Source of the DNA: Periconia sp. R9002
Taxonomy: Eukaryota; Ascomycota; Dothideomycetes; Pleosporales; Periconiaceae
DNA: 64,000 nt
NCBI GenBank assembly: GCA_023627715.1
Contig: JAMAHW010000015.1
Coordinates: 248,001 to 312,000 of the forward strand
Reading direction: 5' to 3'
Shown piece by piece: positions 43,714 through 55,178 of the stretch. The stretch's first letter is position 1. Each line of letters begins with the position of its first letter. Under the pieces are notes generated by a model that was not told the origin of the DNA, did no database searches, and worked only from the letters and a program-made list of their open reading frames with translations. Made by a program: the position numbers and the translations under genes.

Positions 43714-43748
43714 TTGTTTGTTGGGTGGTGCCTGATGAGAGGCAGAGG

Positions 43749-44435
43749 TTATGGGTTAGGGCCAACAGTTGTCTTGGCAGCATCCATCAAGCGATCTTTC
43801 CTGGCACGTTTCCATGCACTGTCCAGAGCATCCAACTTACCGCCCAACAATTGTACGTTAGGCGGCTCCAGCATGACAACAGCACGCCGCACTTGAATAT
43901 TGCGCAGGACTAATTTGGAGCCCATGGACATATTGGTGCTGATGCCGTCGATACCAGAGAAGTCTAAAGCGTATACTTGAGCGCCTTTAGCGTCCTGCAG
44001 CAGCAGCTTGAAGGGGCCTTTGCTTTGGAGCGCTGGTGTGACGGCAGGGTCTTCTGTCTCGGTTTCAACGACGCGGATGATTTCTCGCCCCTTTGTGGTC
44101 TCGCCACGCTCCTTCGCTTCGATAGCTTCGACTTGAGCCCAGCGGGAAAGGCCAATATCCTCAATGTCGAGGACTTGACAGATGATGGGCCCAGTGAGTT
44201 GACGGACTTTGGCATCTGGATTGAGGATATCCTGAGGGAAGAGAGAACTGGGCGAGGGTTTCAGCGCAGTGGTGATATCTGCGGCCAGGAGTCGAAAAAG
44301 GGCTGTTTGTTTGAGCGCTGGCAACGGCGTGTTGGGTCTTGTGGACGAGACAAAACTTTGGATCCATGCCGCGGTTGGGTGCAAATTTCGGCCATTGAGG
44401 TGCTGAGTTAGCTCCGCTACAAGATTAGTGGCCAT
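43749..44435 (-). CDS. RMI1: RecQ-mediated genome instability protein 1
   Basis: Encodes 228 residues in one exon. Rmi1 is the OB-fold partner of the RecQ helicase/topoisomerase III complex that dissolves double Holliday junctions in the nucleus. Visible landmarks are the N-terminal helical part (MATNLVAELTQHLNGRNLHP, TAAWIQSFVSSTRPNTPLPA), the segment ITGP-like TGPIICQVLDIEDIGLSRWA, and the OB-fold end (GPFKLLLQDAKGAQVYALDF, LVLRNIQVRRAVVMLEPPNV, LLGGKLDALDSAWKRARK). That order is standard for fungal Rmi1. An upstream in-frame ATG (44543) would add 36 residues that read like leader, so 44435 was chosen. The gene is divergent from VPS51 with 261 bp between starts, and is followed very closely by the HET gene. 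Confidence 0.88.
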   Translation of the reverse strand: MATNLVAELTQHLNGRNLHPTAAWIQSFVSSTRPNTPLPALKQTALFRLLAADITTALKPSPSSLFPQDILNPDAKVRQLTGPIICQVLDIEDIGLSRWAQVEAIEAKERGETTKGREIIRVVETETEDPAVTPALQSKGPFKLLLQDAKGAQVYALDFSGIDGISTNMSMGSKLVLRNIQVRRAVVMLEPPNVQLLGGKLDALDSAWKRARKDRLMDAAKTTVGPNP

Positions 44436-44696
44436 GCTGGCAATCAAGATGCTGTAACTGAAGTTACAAGTACCTAAGTAGACAGTTTTGGGAAAGGTGG
44501 AGAGGTGCAAGTGCAGAGGAGTGAGGTGAAGATTGACGCACAAGCGCCGCGGGTAGCTGCTGCTAGCTTAGCCTAGGTAGTCTCGTTCAGCCCTACGTCT
44601 GCCAGTCCAGCTACAACACCTCACCACCAACTTCCACCATCGTCAATTGATCCCTTCTTATACTCACACTTCCGACATAGCAAAAAAAATCCCAAA
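44436..44696. promoter_or_regulatory. Bidirectional promoter of RMI1 and VPS51
   Basis: A 261-bp gap between divergent start codons, the only upstream space for both genes. It contains CACC/CCACC-rich sequence and TACCTA/CCTAGG stretches; no clear TATA box was seen. Confidence 0.55.
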
Positions 44697-45567
44697 ATGT
44701 CGACGATAGCCTCTCCTCGCCCCAGCTCCTCTATCCGTAGTCCCTCCTCCACCCGCACATCCTTCGATGCCTCGGCTCGAGCAGCTGCCCCTACCGCCCG
44801 CCGCAACCGCACCGCCCTACGCGATTACTACGGCATAAAAGCTACCTCTAAAGAGGCGGAACCCAAAATACCCGAAGAAGTCTCCAGGAATGATCTCGGT
44901 CTGGAAGAGGACGAAACGTTGACTGAGCTCGACGCCTCCGACTTCAACGCCGACGCTTTTGTGAACAACCTGCTGGCCAAGGAGGGCATGAAGGGCGTGT
45001 TGCGTGTCGAGGCAGACCTGGTGTCTCGTATGTCTACTTCATAGAAAATACCTCTATATTGGTGCTGATTTAGTTCTTTTAGAGATACGGAACCTCGACA
45101 GCGACCGCAAATCCCTCGTCTATGATAATTACTCAAAGCTCCTCTCCGCAACCAGCACCATCCGCCGCATGCGCGGCAGCATGGACCCTCTCGCCCCGAC
45201 AACACACACCCTCGGCCCGGCCATAGCCCACATCGCCGAAACCGCCGCCTCACTGTCTTCCACCGTAGAAGCGCTACCCGCAAAACCGCAGGGGTTGGGT
45301 CTAGTGATGGAGACGACGGACGCAGGGAATGAGGTGCCTAAGATCGAGGTTGACAATGGAAAGGAGAAACAGAAGAATACTGTTCGCTGGGTGTTGAACA
45401 CACCACGGCGCTTACAGCATTTGATCGACCAGGAACAGGAAGAGGAGGCAGAGCGAGATTGGGACGAGGTTCGCGAGATTTTGGATAAGTGGGAGGGCGT
45501 TGCCGGGGTGAAGGAGTTGCGTGAGGAGTGTGAGGAGATTATGATGGTGGAAGAGGAGTCGGAGTGA
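44697..45567 (+). CDS. VPS51: Vps51, GARP/EARP tethering complex subunit
   Basis: Exons 44697-45027 and 45083-45567 encode 271 residues. Vps51 helps tether endosome-derived vesicles at the trans-Golgi. The N-terminal end is disordered and Ser/Arg-rich. RRNRTALRDYYGIKATSKEA carries the short motif that usually leads into the Vps51/67 domain. The domain follows: ELDASDFNADAFVNNLLAKE, then IRNLDSDRKSLVYDNYSKLL and SATSTIRRMRGSMDPLAP. The C-terminal part is a charged helix (LIDQEQEEEAERDWDEVREI). The 55-nt intron has two in-frame acceptors nine bases apart (after 45073 and 45082): the later gives DLVSQIRNLD, the earlier adds three residues (LLL). The later matches the family spacing better. The protein is short compared with animal Vps51 but normal for fungi. 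Confidence 0.88.
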
Positions 45568-45854
45568 GCCTGTCATCTCCAGTCCACACAAGCTAACCCT
45601 TCTGCTTACCAGTGGAAGCAAACCTCAAAGACATCGGTTTTGATCTACCGTGTCCAAGCGGAAGGTTTCAGTCACTGAAGCAACCACTCTGAGAGACACC
45701 GTCAAAACCAAATGAATGGTTAAACGCGAACCTAAGACACAAACATGGACACATAAACCCATACCCTTGGAACCCAAACGAAATGAACAACATATCCACG
45801 TTTCCAAGCACCAACCTCGCAATTTGACCATCCATCCAAGATCTGTCCATCCAC

Positions 45855-47683
45855 TCACCATCCCCTCCACCTCGCCCAAACATCCACAACTGTCTCTCCG
45901 TCTCCCTCATCAGAGTCTACAACAAGATACCACCCAAAGCCCGCGCCAGCCACACAGGCATGATTAGGCCAAATCAAGACTCTCTCGCCCACTTCCAATA
46001 TCCCATGCTCCTCCCCTCTACCCTCATAAACAAGCACTCCGTGCTCCTGGCTCACCTTACCCACAATCCACCCCTCGCGGTCCACCTCGAAATCGTAAAC
46101 TTTGCCCGAACCGTTGCCTAATGCCGGTCGAACGATGCCCCACCCGGGGTACGCCTTGCAGGGCTCGCGACCGAGGGCGAGGGAGCCCGCGGAGATGAGA
46201 CGTTCGGGTTTGCGGTTGAAGCGGCCGGGGGTGTTGCGGTGGTAGGTGGATGTAATTTCGGCGAGGAGCGAGATGGAAATGGACGAGGTGGATAGGGCGG
46301 GAATGGCGGTGGGGGACTGGGATGGAGCCGACGAAGGACGCGCGCGGGTGGCGACTTGTTGTAGGTCCAAGAGGGGGTAGACGCCGGCGTGGAGTTCGAT
46401 GGTATCCTTGTCGAAGGTATTAGGATGCTCGGGGAGGGCTTTCAGGAGGTCTACGAATTTCTGGGCTTTTGCGGATACTGAGGGGGAGATTGCTTGCTGT
46501 GCAGAGCCAGCCTGAGCTTGGGCCTGGGCCAAGAGCAGCGTCTGCGCAACCGTCGCCGTAGGCGTGGCGCCCACGGTCAGGATCTGGCCTCTAGCGCGGT
46601 CGGGTACATGATGAGAAAAGATCCAAATTTTGACTTTGTTAGCGGCGGCCCTCAAACCCTCGAGCTCCGCAATCAACCCATCCGCCGCCTCTTCGACGCT
46701 GGACCCGCCGTACGAGTGTCCGTAGTGCGAGTACAGTCCCATTAGCGTCACGCCTGCTCCTTTCATCTCCGCGCGTAGGATTCCTGTCACCAACGTTTCG
46801 AAGTCGGGTGAGGAGGGGTGGATTCCCGCGCGGTGGTAGCCCGTGTCGATTTTTATGAAGATGCCGATGTCGGGGCGGTGAGTGGTGGGTGCGAGCGAGG
46901 ACAGGGTTGAGAGGACGTGGGTCAAGGTGGCCGGGTTGTCGAGGAGGATGTTGATGGTTTTTGAGGGAAGGTTTTCGGCGAGGGAGAAGAGGCGGGGCAG
47001 GATTGAGGGTGCGGGAGGGACGCCGTAGAGGATCTGGGTTGGTTAGGTAGTTAGTAGACTTGAAAATGGGGATTCTCCTTTTTTATCGTTATCTCTTCTT
47101 CAGGTGAGAGAAATTTAGGATGCTTGAATGGAACGTATATTCCCCGCATCAAAACTACCCACGCAAAGAACCATACATCAAAAAACAGATAATAAGAAAA
47201 GAAGAAATATATAAAACTCACGCTAGCCTTCCTCCCCATCCCCACACATTCCCTCACATACCCAATCAACCACTCGGCCTCGACCACGGTCGAAACGATG
47301 AAATTCGCAGGTCGACCCCCCTTCTTCTCCTCGGCTTCACCACCGACTTGCATCTTCGCTAACTCGAGTGTCTAGAATCCCCGATTCCCCTCATTAGCAT
47401 CCATATTATCACCATCTCCCTCATTTCCCAAAAGGGATGGGTAGGTAGATAGAGGGGGAAAACGCACCTTATGACTCTTAACATGGGCCCGAAAGCCGAC
47501 GCCCAGCTTCTTGCACGCGTCGAGCATGGCATCGCAGTTTTTGCGCGCTTTGGCGCGGTCGAGGATGAGGGAGGGGATGGGGATTTCGGGGGACCGAATG
47601 GAGTGGCCGAGGAAAGAAGAGTGGAGGTGGGCGGCTGGGGAGAGGGGGTAGAGGGGGGCGGAGGGGACGGAGGGGGTTGACAT
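45855..47683 (-). CDS. DSD1: D-serine dehydratase-like, PLP and zinc enzyme
   Basis: Converts D-serine to pyruvate and ammonia (family role; other D-3-hydroxy amino acids possible). Three exons (47683-47468, 47371-47222, 47033-45855) encode 514 residues, longer than yeast Dsd1. The Ala-racemase-type barrel starts with SPEIPIPSLILDRAKARKNC and the PLP lysine segment GVGFRAHVKSHK (probably Lys69). It continues with FIVSTVVEAEWLIGYVRE, ILYGVPPAPSILP, PDIGIFIKIDTGYHRAGIHP, LMGLYSHYGHSYGG and TVGATPTATVAQT. The C-terminal dehydratase domain has TIELHAGVYPLLDLQQVA, then AYPGWGIVRPALGNG, and the zinc-ligand motif NHACVAGAGF near the end. Two inserts are Ala/Gln- or Ser-rich (LLLAQAQAQAGSAQQA; ARPSSAPSQSP). 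Intron 2 is long for this window (188 nt). Convergent with VPS51. Confidence 0.9.
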
Positions 47684-48961
47684 TTTTGGGGTTGGTTGAT
47701 TGATGGGGATAGGGAGAGAAAAGGTGAGTTATTGAGGGGATGGTGGAGAGGGAGGGTTTGGGTTGGTGATGGTGGTTGGTGTTTTATTTTATGTTTTTCT
47801 GGGTTTGCTGCTGCTCTTCTCTTTTACTTTTCTACTGGCGTGGGTAGGTTTTTTTTCTTGGATTTCCGTACGAGAAAGGATGTCGAAGAGTCAGTCAGAT
47901 CTAATGACTGTTACTGCTCTTCTAGTAGGTGCAGTCAGAACCGTTCGGAATCGCACCAGAAATGGAAAATGGGGAAGGGATCAATGTACAACGGCCGCGG
48001 AGGTTTTAGAGGGTCCGGATGGTGTGACTCCTTGAGCCTTTTTTTTTGTTTTTGGTGAACCTCGTGATGTGTGTCCTTTTTTGTGTGTAAGGCGAGGGAT
48101 TTAGGAGGTCCCTATTGCGATTCAGCGTTTTTTGTGGATATGTACAGATGATGAGTGGTGGTAGTTAGTGGTGCTGTACATATGTATGAAATATATTGAC
48201 CCCTCGTGTTCGGTAGGGCCCGCTAGTGCGGGGGCTGCCACGCGCGCGGATACTGTGTGGAGGCGGGGAGATTGATTGTTTGGGAGAGAGTACCATGGGA
48301 GATGGAAGGTCGAATATTCTTGGTCATGCTCGAATTGTGTAGAGGATGCGGTTTGAATTGTTCTTTTGTGTCAATAGCAGGTGGAGATTGGAGTAGAGGA
48401 GATGAGGTGTAGGCACGTTGGGATGCTTAGTGAAAGGGGTAATGGTGCAATCGATATGTTCTGTTTGCAAACTTTGTTTTCTCCTGGTAACTAGTCGCGT
48501 TTCTAGATTTCTCGAGAAAAAATATCAATTGATGTGGACATTGTTTGACAATCTCTACGTCGTTCTGATAATGGTCCGCATGCGGTTAGCGTCGTCTCAT
48601 GTCTGAGATCATGCAAGATCCGCCGCATCACTTATCTCGCTCGACCAGAATTGCTTTTTGTTTCTTCTTCTTCTTATCGTCCCATCTCCTTCTACTTTAC
48701 ACCTCCGTCCCCTCGGACCTGCCTCCTTCCAGCACTGCCAATCGGCCATAAAGCTTTCCCCTCGTCCGCCTACATCTCCGTCATCCGCGGCCCGGATTGA
48801 CTTGTACCTAGTTCGCAGCATCCCTGAGATCGGTGAGGCTAACCTTACCATCGCCGGATTACTCCAACCCCACTCGCTACAGCACCGCATGCCAGCAAGC
48901 ATTGTCATTACCTAAGGCTTCAAAGCAATCACCCTCGGCGGTCCTCATCCCGGCTTCCTAC
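47684..48961. other. Divergent intergenic region between DSD1 and YVC1
   Basis: 1.3 kb between divergent genes, holding both promoters. Contains T-rich and CTTCTTCTT-type stretches near 48660-48680 in the YVC1 leader. The short frame at 47696-48058 has no recognisable family and is not called. Confidence 0.5.
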
Positions 48962-51339
48962 ATGTCTGACATTGCCCCTGACGCTGTCGTCCAGTCTCGA
49001 GCCACCGAGTCTACATCTCCGACTAATGTGGTAAGTAGCCCACTAGCATTGAACCCTGTCGACGAGCCGGACCACCACCCAAGCAACGGCACCAGCACTG
49101 TCAACGGCAATGGCAATGGCAATGGAAACAGCAGCAACCCCAATTTCAACAATGCCCCGTCGAGGCATCAATCGGCTCAGCATATCAAACTGGCCGACCA
49201 TCTCAACCGCCCCCATCTGAAAGCACACCGCACCCTCAGCGATGCATTGCGAGCCGAAAGGAGTCGAGAGGAGCAGGAAACCCTGCTCAACGATGACGAC
49301 CTGGCTGATCCCGATGGCTGTTTGCGAGAGGATGGCCAGCCGTCTGGTCCTAGGCAGGTATTCTATTCGGATCCCAATTCGGCGCTTGACACGTACTACA
49401 ACATTCATCGCATCCGTAGATTGGTACTGGCCAGTATTGAGGATCCGTATACCATGGATCAATTGAAAGAGCCTCGGATGAATGTGTTGATTGTTAAGCC
49501 GCTTGTCGATCGACTATACGATGAAGAAGATATCTCAATCGGTAAGTGTAGACATTGAAAGGAATCCCATGAATTTCAAAAAACTAACAACCACCAGTAT
49601 ACTGCCTCCTCGTGAACCGCATGCAATTCCTCCGCGAGCAGCACTTCCAGCACCACCACCAAACCGTCAACCTAACCCGCGCTAACCTCTGCGAACTCAT
49701 AGCCATGAAGGTTCTGCGGCGCCATGACGAAGAAGCAACGGGCAAACAAGGCCTCCTCCTTCTGGCCAAAATTCTCGTTGCCCCATTCCAACCCTTCCAA
49801 AACGCGCCCCCTGAAGTCTGTCCCGCCCCCACCAAATGGCAATACAATAGCCAAGGTGGATACGAAGGGAAACTCACAGCACTTGAAGTCGCTATCGTCT
49901 CCGAAAGCAAAACGCTACTCAGCGGCTCCGCCTGCCAAAAGGTCATCGACGCCGTCTACCGCGGCCGCGTCGTCTACACGCCTACGCCCTTCCTCGACAT
50001 CCTGCCCGACCACTACAAACACAAGCCCGTGTCGCTCTACGACCCGCGCAAAGCCCCGCTCCTCAACCAATACCGCCTCATCGTCCCTCGCACCCGCAAC
50101 GTCATCGAAGTAACCCAATTCGTCATCCTGCTCTCCCTCTACTGCTTCTGCATGATCTCGCAGCAACACGCCGACTTCACCACCGCGGAGGCGCTCTTCA
50201 TGATCTACGGCGTGGGCTGGGTCATGGATGAGTGCGCATCGATGCTCGAGCACGGCTGGACTGTGCACACACAGGAACTCTGGGCTTTTCTCGACATCAC
50301 TTTCGTCGTCGTCTACGTCTGCTACTTCCTCCTGCGTATCTACGCCTTCCTTGTCTCCTCCCCTGAAATGGGCCGTCAAGCCCTCGACCTCCTCGCCATC
50401 GCCGCACCCCTCCTCTTCCCGCGCCTCGCCTTCAACCTCATGCCCGAAAACATGCTCTTCATCGCCCTCCGCGCCATGGTCAAGGAATTCACTGCCCTCT
50501 CCCTCATCGCCGTCTGGTGCTTCGGCGGGTTCCTTCTCTCCCTGAAATGGCTCTCCATGGGCGCCTCCCCCTCCCCCACCAACCCCGACCCCTCTCCATC
50601 CCCGGAAATCCCAAACGAAGTCACAATCTCCAAATGGATGCTCTGGATCTGGTTCGGCCTCGACGGCACGGGCATCGAAGAAGCCCCCCTCTTCCACGAA
50701 ATCCTCGGCCCCGCGCTCATGGTCGTCTACGCCTTCCTCGGCAACACACTCTTCCTCACAGTCCTCGTATCCATCCTGTCCAACACCTTCAGCAAAATCG
50801 CCGCAGACGCAACCTCAGAGATCCAATTCCGCCGCGCGGTATCCACCTTCGAAGGCGTAAAATCCGACTCCCTCTTCTCCTACTTCCCCCCCTTCAACAT
50901 CCTCGCCCTCCTCATCCTGCTTCCTTTAAAATTCCTCCTGTCCCCGCGCTGGTTCCACAAAATCAACATCTCGGCCGTCCGCGTGCTCAACTTCCCCCTC
51001 CTCCTCGCCCTCGCCCTCTACGAGCGTCGCTTCCTTTGGAAACCCGCGCGCAAGCGCAACCTCCTCCCGAAACGCAGCGCCGGCATCTGGGGATGGTGGA
51101 AGGGCTGGAACGTGCATGCGGATCTGCAGCGCGTGTTTGAAGAGGATCCGCCCGAGGGCGTGGTGAGCCGGATCGAGGAGGAGGATGATCTCGGGGATGC
51201 CGTGTTGGAGAATAGCTTTGCGGCGGTAAGGTCGCGGAGTATGAGTCCTGGGAGTGCGGGGCGGGCGGGGAGTATTGGGGTGGGTGGAGGGGAGTGGAGG
51301 AGGCGGAGACGGTTGAGTACGGTTGTTGGGGGGTTGTAG
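48962..51339 (+). CDS. YVC1: Vacuolar TRP-like calcium channel Yvc1
   Basis: Exons 48962-49541 and 49598-51339 encode 773 residues. Yvc1 is a TRP-family cation channel that releases vacuolar Ca2+. The N-terminal cytosolic part begins with a Ser/Asn-rich arm containing an Asn-Gly repeat (NGNGNGNGNSSN) and then DTYYNIHRIRRLVLASIEDP, MNVLIVKPLVDRLYDEEDIS and VYCLLVNRMQFLREQ. The membrane domain has segments near VTQFVILLSLYCFCMISQQ, EALFMIYGVGWVMDECASML, AFLDITFVVVYVCYFLLRIY, LLAIAAPLLFPRLAFNLMPE and EFTALSLIAVWCFGGFLL. The pore region is MLWIWFGLDGTGIEEAP, followed by LGPALMVVYAFLGNTLFL. The C-terminal tail is basic and acidic in turn (RIEEEDDLGDAVLEN). The 56-nt intron completes a Val codon. 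The nearest upstream in-frame ATG (48833) was judged leader. Confidence 0.92.
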
Positions 51340-51999
51340 GGGTCCTTGTAAACGTCTCGAGTTGTTGGATTATTTGATAGTGTCACTGAGTATTTATATA
51401 CCACATATGCGACGCGCTGTTGTTCGTGAAAGGTGTACATGGATTTATGCGCCGTACCCTCCCCTCCCTCCCTCCTCTTCTTTATCTACTTCATACATCG
51501 AAACTCACACCCTTCCCCTTCATTAAATTGGAACGTGGAAGAGACAGCAGAAGATGAGGGGTTTTGGTTGGATTGGGGGAGATGGAGGACGTCAGTTGTA
51601 ATATACAGCATATTCTTCTTCTTCGTTTTTGTTCATATATTCCTTTTGTTTTGGCAAAGCTGAATTATAGCTTCTTACCTAGGTAGGTAGCTAGCTAGCT
51701 ACTCAGTAAAAAGAACTTTACACGCACACTCGCACGCGGGTATTCCGTATCCCCCATCCCCCCATCCCATTCCCAGACGGAGTAATTGAAAAAAGATGCA
51801 TCATAACTCAGATAAAAAAAAATAAACCCCGCTTTCACTTCAGATACTCCTGACATTGAACATTCTTCGTTCTCATTCTTAATTCTCGTCCTCGTTTCGT
51901 GTCATAAAGAACAGTATCACTTCTCACTTTGATAGAGCGGCTAGAAGAAAGGGGATAATGGCTACAAGGCTGATACACACACTGTCGTGGTTTTTTTTT
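51340..51999. other. Intergenic region after YVC1
   Basis: 660 bp between convergent genes. Contains short TAGGTAGG/TAGCTAGC tandem sequence at about 51680-51702. No gene was recognised. Confidence 0.5.
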
Positions 52000-53259
52000 T
52001 CACCCGCCATTCTGCGCCTCCCTGCCGTTCTGCTGCTGCGCGCTCGAACTCGTCCTGCGCGTCTGCGCCTCCCTCGTACTTGCACTCACGCTCGTAGTCC
52101 CGCCTCCACCTCTCGACGGCAGCGTCCCCGGAAACCGCGGTATGGGTCTCGGTGGTTGGTATGGAGCTGGATATGCAGCGGGCAAGGGAGCGCCCGCTGC
52201 ACCAGCCTGTGCGGAAGGCCCCGGCGGGCCAGAAAACGATGCGGGGGTTTCCCACTTCATGCTCTGGGCGTGCAGGCCGATGGCGCGGACCTCGGCGAGG
52301 ATCTGGTTGAGCATGTGGGTGTGGACGCCCGACTCGGAGAGGATGCGGTGCTGGAAGCGCTCGCGGTCGACGCGGTTGGTGTCGTGGAAGGCGGCGGATG
52401 TGGTGCGCCATGTTTCGGTGCGCTGGTCGGATAGTGATGTCGCGACGCGCCGGCACTCCTCGACCCATTGGATTTGCTTGGAGAGGAGCTCGCGTTGTTG
52501 CTTGAGGAGCTCCGGGACGGTTTCTGGGGACGAGGGGGATGGTGGATTGGATGGGGTCGAGGTGCCGGTGGGGACGTCGGTGGAGGGGCGTGGGAAGGTT
52601 GAGGATGATTGCGGGTCTTGCTGCTGTTGCACGCGCGCCGCGGCGGAGGAGAGGGACGAGGGGTTAAATGGCGGATTGGAGCCCTGCTCGGCTCGCCAGG
52701 TCTTGTGGAGGTCGTGGATGAGGGAGCGCAGGCCTTGAATGGATTCTGGGTTCGTCGAGTTGCGCAGTTTGGTGATGAGGGCTAGAAGCTCCTCGTCTGG
52801 GACGATGGGGAGGGTGTCGTTGTTTTCGGTGGGATTTGCATCGTCATCGATTAGGGATGGTTCGTCGTCTTGGTCTACTCGCCGCCGTTTCCGCGCGCCG
52901 TCGTGGCCGTCTGCAATGGCTGATGAAGATGTCTGCGCGGTGGTTCGTGATTCGTCGCGTCGTGCAAGTTTGGCGTCTACGGTGACGGAGTTGTCTTCTT
53001 TGTCGTCGCTCGTCGCAATGGTAACATCAAAATGCTGCGAGCCGGAGACAATTTGAAAAGCGCCTATGATAGCGGCTGAGGCGACATCATCGCGCTCGTC
53101 GAGGCAGCGCTTGAGATCGTTCAGGGCATATGCGATTCTGTCTGCGGCGTGGGCGACAAGAGGGTCCAGGTCCGGGTCGAAGGTGGGCTCGAGGTCGTAT
53201 TCGGCATCGTGACCGGTTGGGCCCTGGGCTTGATTGAGGGGTGTTGATATCTTCTGCAT
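52000..53259 (-). CDS. Nuclear-looking disordered hypothetical protein
   Basis: A single exon encodes 419 residues. The N-terminal part has DPLVAHAADRIAYALNDLKR and CLDERDDVASAAIIGAFQIV, a likely folded helical segment. Then comes a basic cluster resembling a nuclear localisation signal (GARKRRRVDQDDE). An acidic region and a helix follow (PDEELLALITKLRNSTNPES, IQGLRSLIHDLHKTWRAEQG). A long coiled-coil-like stretch (LLKQQRELLSKQIQWVEECR, RVDRERFQHRILSESGVHTH) precedes a Pro/Gly/Ala-rich disordered tail ending REAQNGG. No known domain was recognised. Codon use (strong G/C third positions) and length support a real gene. Function unknown. Confidence 0.75.
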   Translation of the reverse strand: MQKISTPLNQAQGPTGHDAEYDLEPTFDPDLDPLVAHAADRIAYALNDLKRCLDERDDVASAAIIGAFQIVSGSQHFDVTIATSDDKEDNSVTVDAKLARRDESRTTAQTSSSAIADGHDGARKRRRVDQDDEPSLIDDDANPTENNDTLPIVPDEELLALITKLRNSTNPESIQGLRSLIHDLHKTWRAEQGSNPPFNPSSLSSAAARVQQQQDPQSSSTFPRPSTDVPTGTSTPSNPPSPSSPETVPELLKQQRELLSKQIQWVEECRRVATSLSDQRTETWRTTSAAFHDTNRVDRERFQHRILSESGVHTHMLNQILAEVRAIGLHAQSMKWETPASFSGPPGPSAQAGAAGAPLPAAYPAPYQPPRPIPRFPGTLPSRGGGGTTSVSASTREAQTRRTSSSAQQQNGREAQNGG

Positions 53260-55178
53260 ATCGTTCCCGTGGTCATGGTCGGACTGGCGGGCTCCGTGTC
53301 ATGGTAGTTTACATTGATGAGTGGGAGGTAAGTGGAAGGGGACATGGGTGGACGGTGGGCGTTGCGTTTTGTGGTGCGGGGGATCTTCGGCCTGCATCTA
53401 CACTACTTGGCACGCAAAGAGACCAGGTGCAAGATAAGGAGCTTCAATTATCACCTTGGTTGGAGAGATGGCATTGGCGAAAAAGGGGCGAGGCGGCTGA
53501 GTTTGTGATACATGTAGTGGATAATTGACTTTGCGCTGAAATGGGGATGCCGCCGTTGGTCTCAACTCTTTAGGGTAGGCAGCCGGTATATCAATGTGCC
53601 TGTATGCACCAGGACACCGTTCGCCCGTCTCCATTCGCGGTTACTGGTTCCTGTCTGTAAGAATTGATACGAGCAGAATGTTCCTGCGTATACGACAATT
53701 CAACACGAGGCAACACGTGCATACACGTTTGCACGTTGCAGTGGTTGCAGTTGAACAGCCATCATTCTAGCAAGTAGGTAGCCAGGAAAGCGGTCTGTGA
53801 ACAGGACGACAACACCACGACCACCACCACCATCTCTTTGGAGGGAAGAAAGTAAATGTTTGGTTCCCTTTTTGCCTGTTTGTTCTGAGACGTAGGTAGT
53901 ACAGTAGGTGAAGGACAGACAGCTCTACCCACATATGCAGCTGGGAAGCTTTTATCCATCCATCTGATTCACCGCTGCCCCTTGCTTAGCCGCCGTCCCG
54001 AGTCGTCTCCACTATCCACCTGCCACGCACGCCATGCTCGAGGCCCACATGATCGCATCACTGGTGCTTCGGTTTCCTTGGTATCCGTATCCTCATGATG
54101 ATCGTATTTTCAAGGTGCACGGCATGAAGAAGAACCACGTCCTGTTACCAATCGATTCTCGTTGTCAAATAATGATGGGTGAGAAATGAGTTGTTGTCTC
54201 GGCAGGGAGGAGAAAAAAAAATCCTCCCCCCTCAATCCCTTTTTTCTGCAATCCCCTGGCCTTATTTTTCCGTCAACCGTGCAGCATGCGACTAGGTACG
54301 ACGCCATCAGGCAAAACAGGAGCGGTAGCATGATCGGAGGGCGGTGGGAGCGCTACGGCAGGGAGTCAGGGACGGACGGTAAGGTGGGAACAGCCAAACA
54401 GCCAAACAGCCAGAAAAGCCACACGTCGCCAGCGGGCTGATGGTCCCTTTTGGCCATGCCAGCCGAAAACAAAACGAAAAAAAGTTCGTATGAACGGCGG
54501 GAGAGAAGGAAAAAAAAGAAGGGGAAAAAACAAAACAAAGCGTGAATGGCATGCATTCTGACCAATTGAATCTCCTTGTCGTTTTCGAATGAGATGCCCC
54601 TGAATCCATTGATTTTTTTTTTCATGTCCAGGCTGGGGAATATCGTAATTAATTATCCATTACTCTGCATGAAGCACGCAAGATGATAATTCTCCTGGCC
54701 TTGCTCGGGGAACCATAATCTCTTGGGCGATATAATATCTGATGCCGTGGTTGTGGGTGAGGATCCTTGTCTTATGGGAGTTCGTTTGTCTTGGACTGTT
54801 TGGTTACCCGCCCGCCACCAACTTTCCCTGCCTGCCACCCGTCAGTCAGCAACCCACTATCTAGAGATATATGTGAAGGGTGGTAGAGGCATCATCAATC
54901 TCACACACGCACTCACTGGTATCATTTCTGGTGGCTTACTTACTTAACAGCTACCTGGCTAGCGGTCGATTAGCCCCTGGCCAGTGGTGTGGCATCCGGC
55001 CTCGGTCCGCCCGCCCATCGCTCGCTCGCCCACCGCCCAGGACGCCCAAAAGCCAATAATTTCACGTCCCACGCTCCAACGGTCCCCGGCATCTGACTCC
55101 ATTTGGCGCCCAAGCTCAACTTAACTCAAGCTTCCTTTATAAACATCCCTATTCCCCGACCCTGCGCCTGAGCGAGCC
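53260..55178. other. Intergenic region, 1.9 kb
   Basis: Holds the promoter of the 53259 minus-strand gene and of the 55179 plus-strand gene. Only short frames without homology. A TTTATAAACATC TATA-like site at about 55136 lies near the downstream start. CACACGCACTCACTGG-type and CCGCCCGCC-rich leader sequence is present. Nothing else was seen. Confidence 0.5.

Noticed and set aside
47034..47221. Second stwintron in the D-serine dehydratase gene
   Set aside because: The 188-nt intron is long, but a plain GT-AG intron explains the join, and no split donor or acceptor was found inside.
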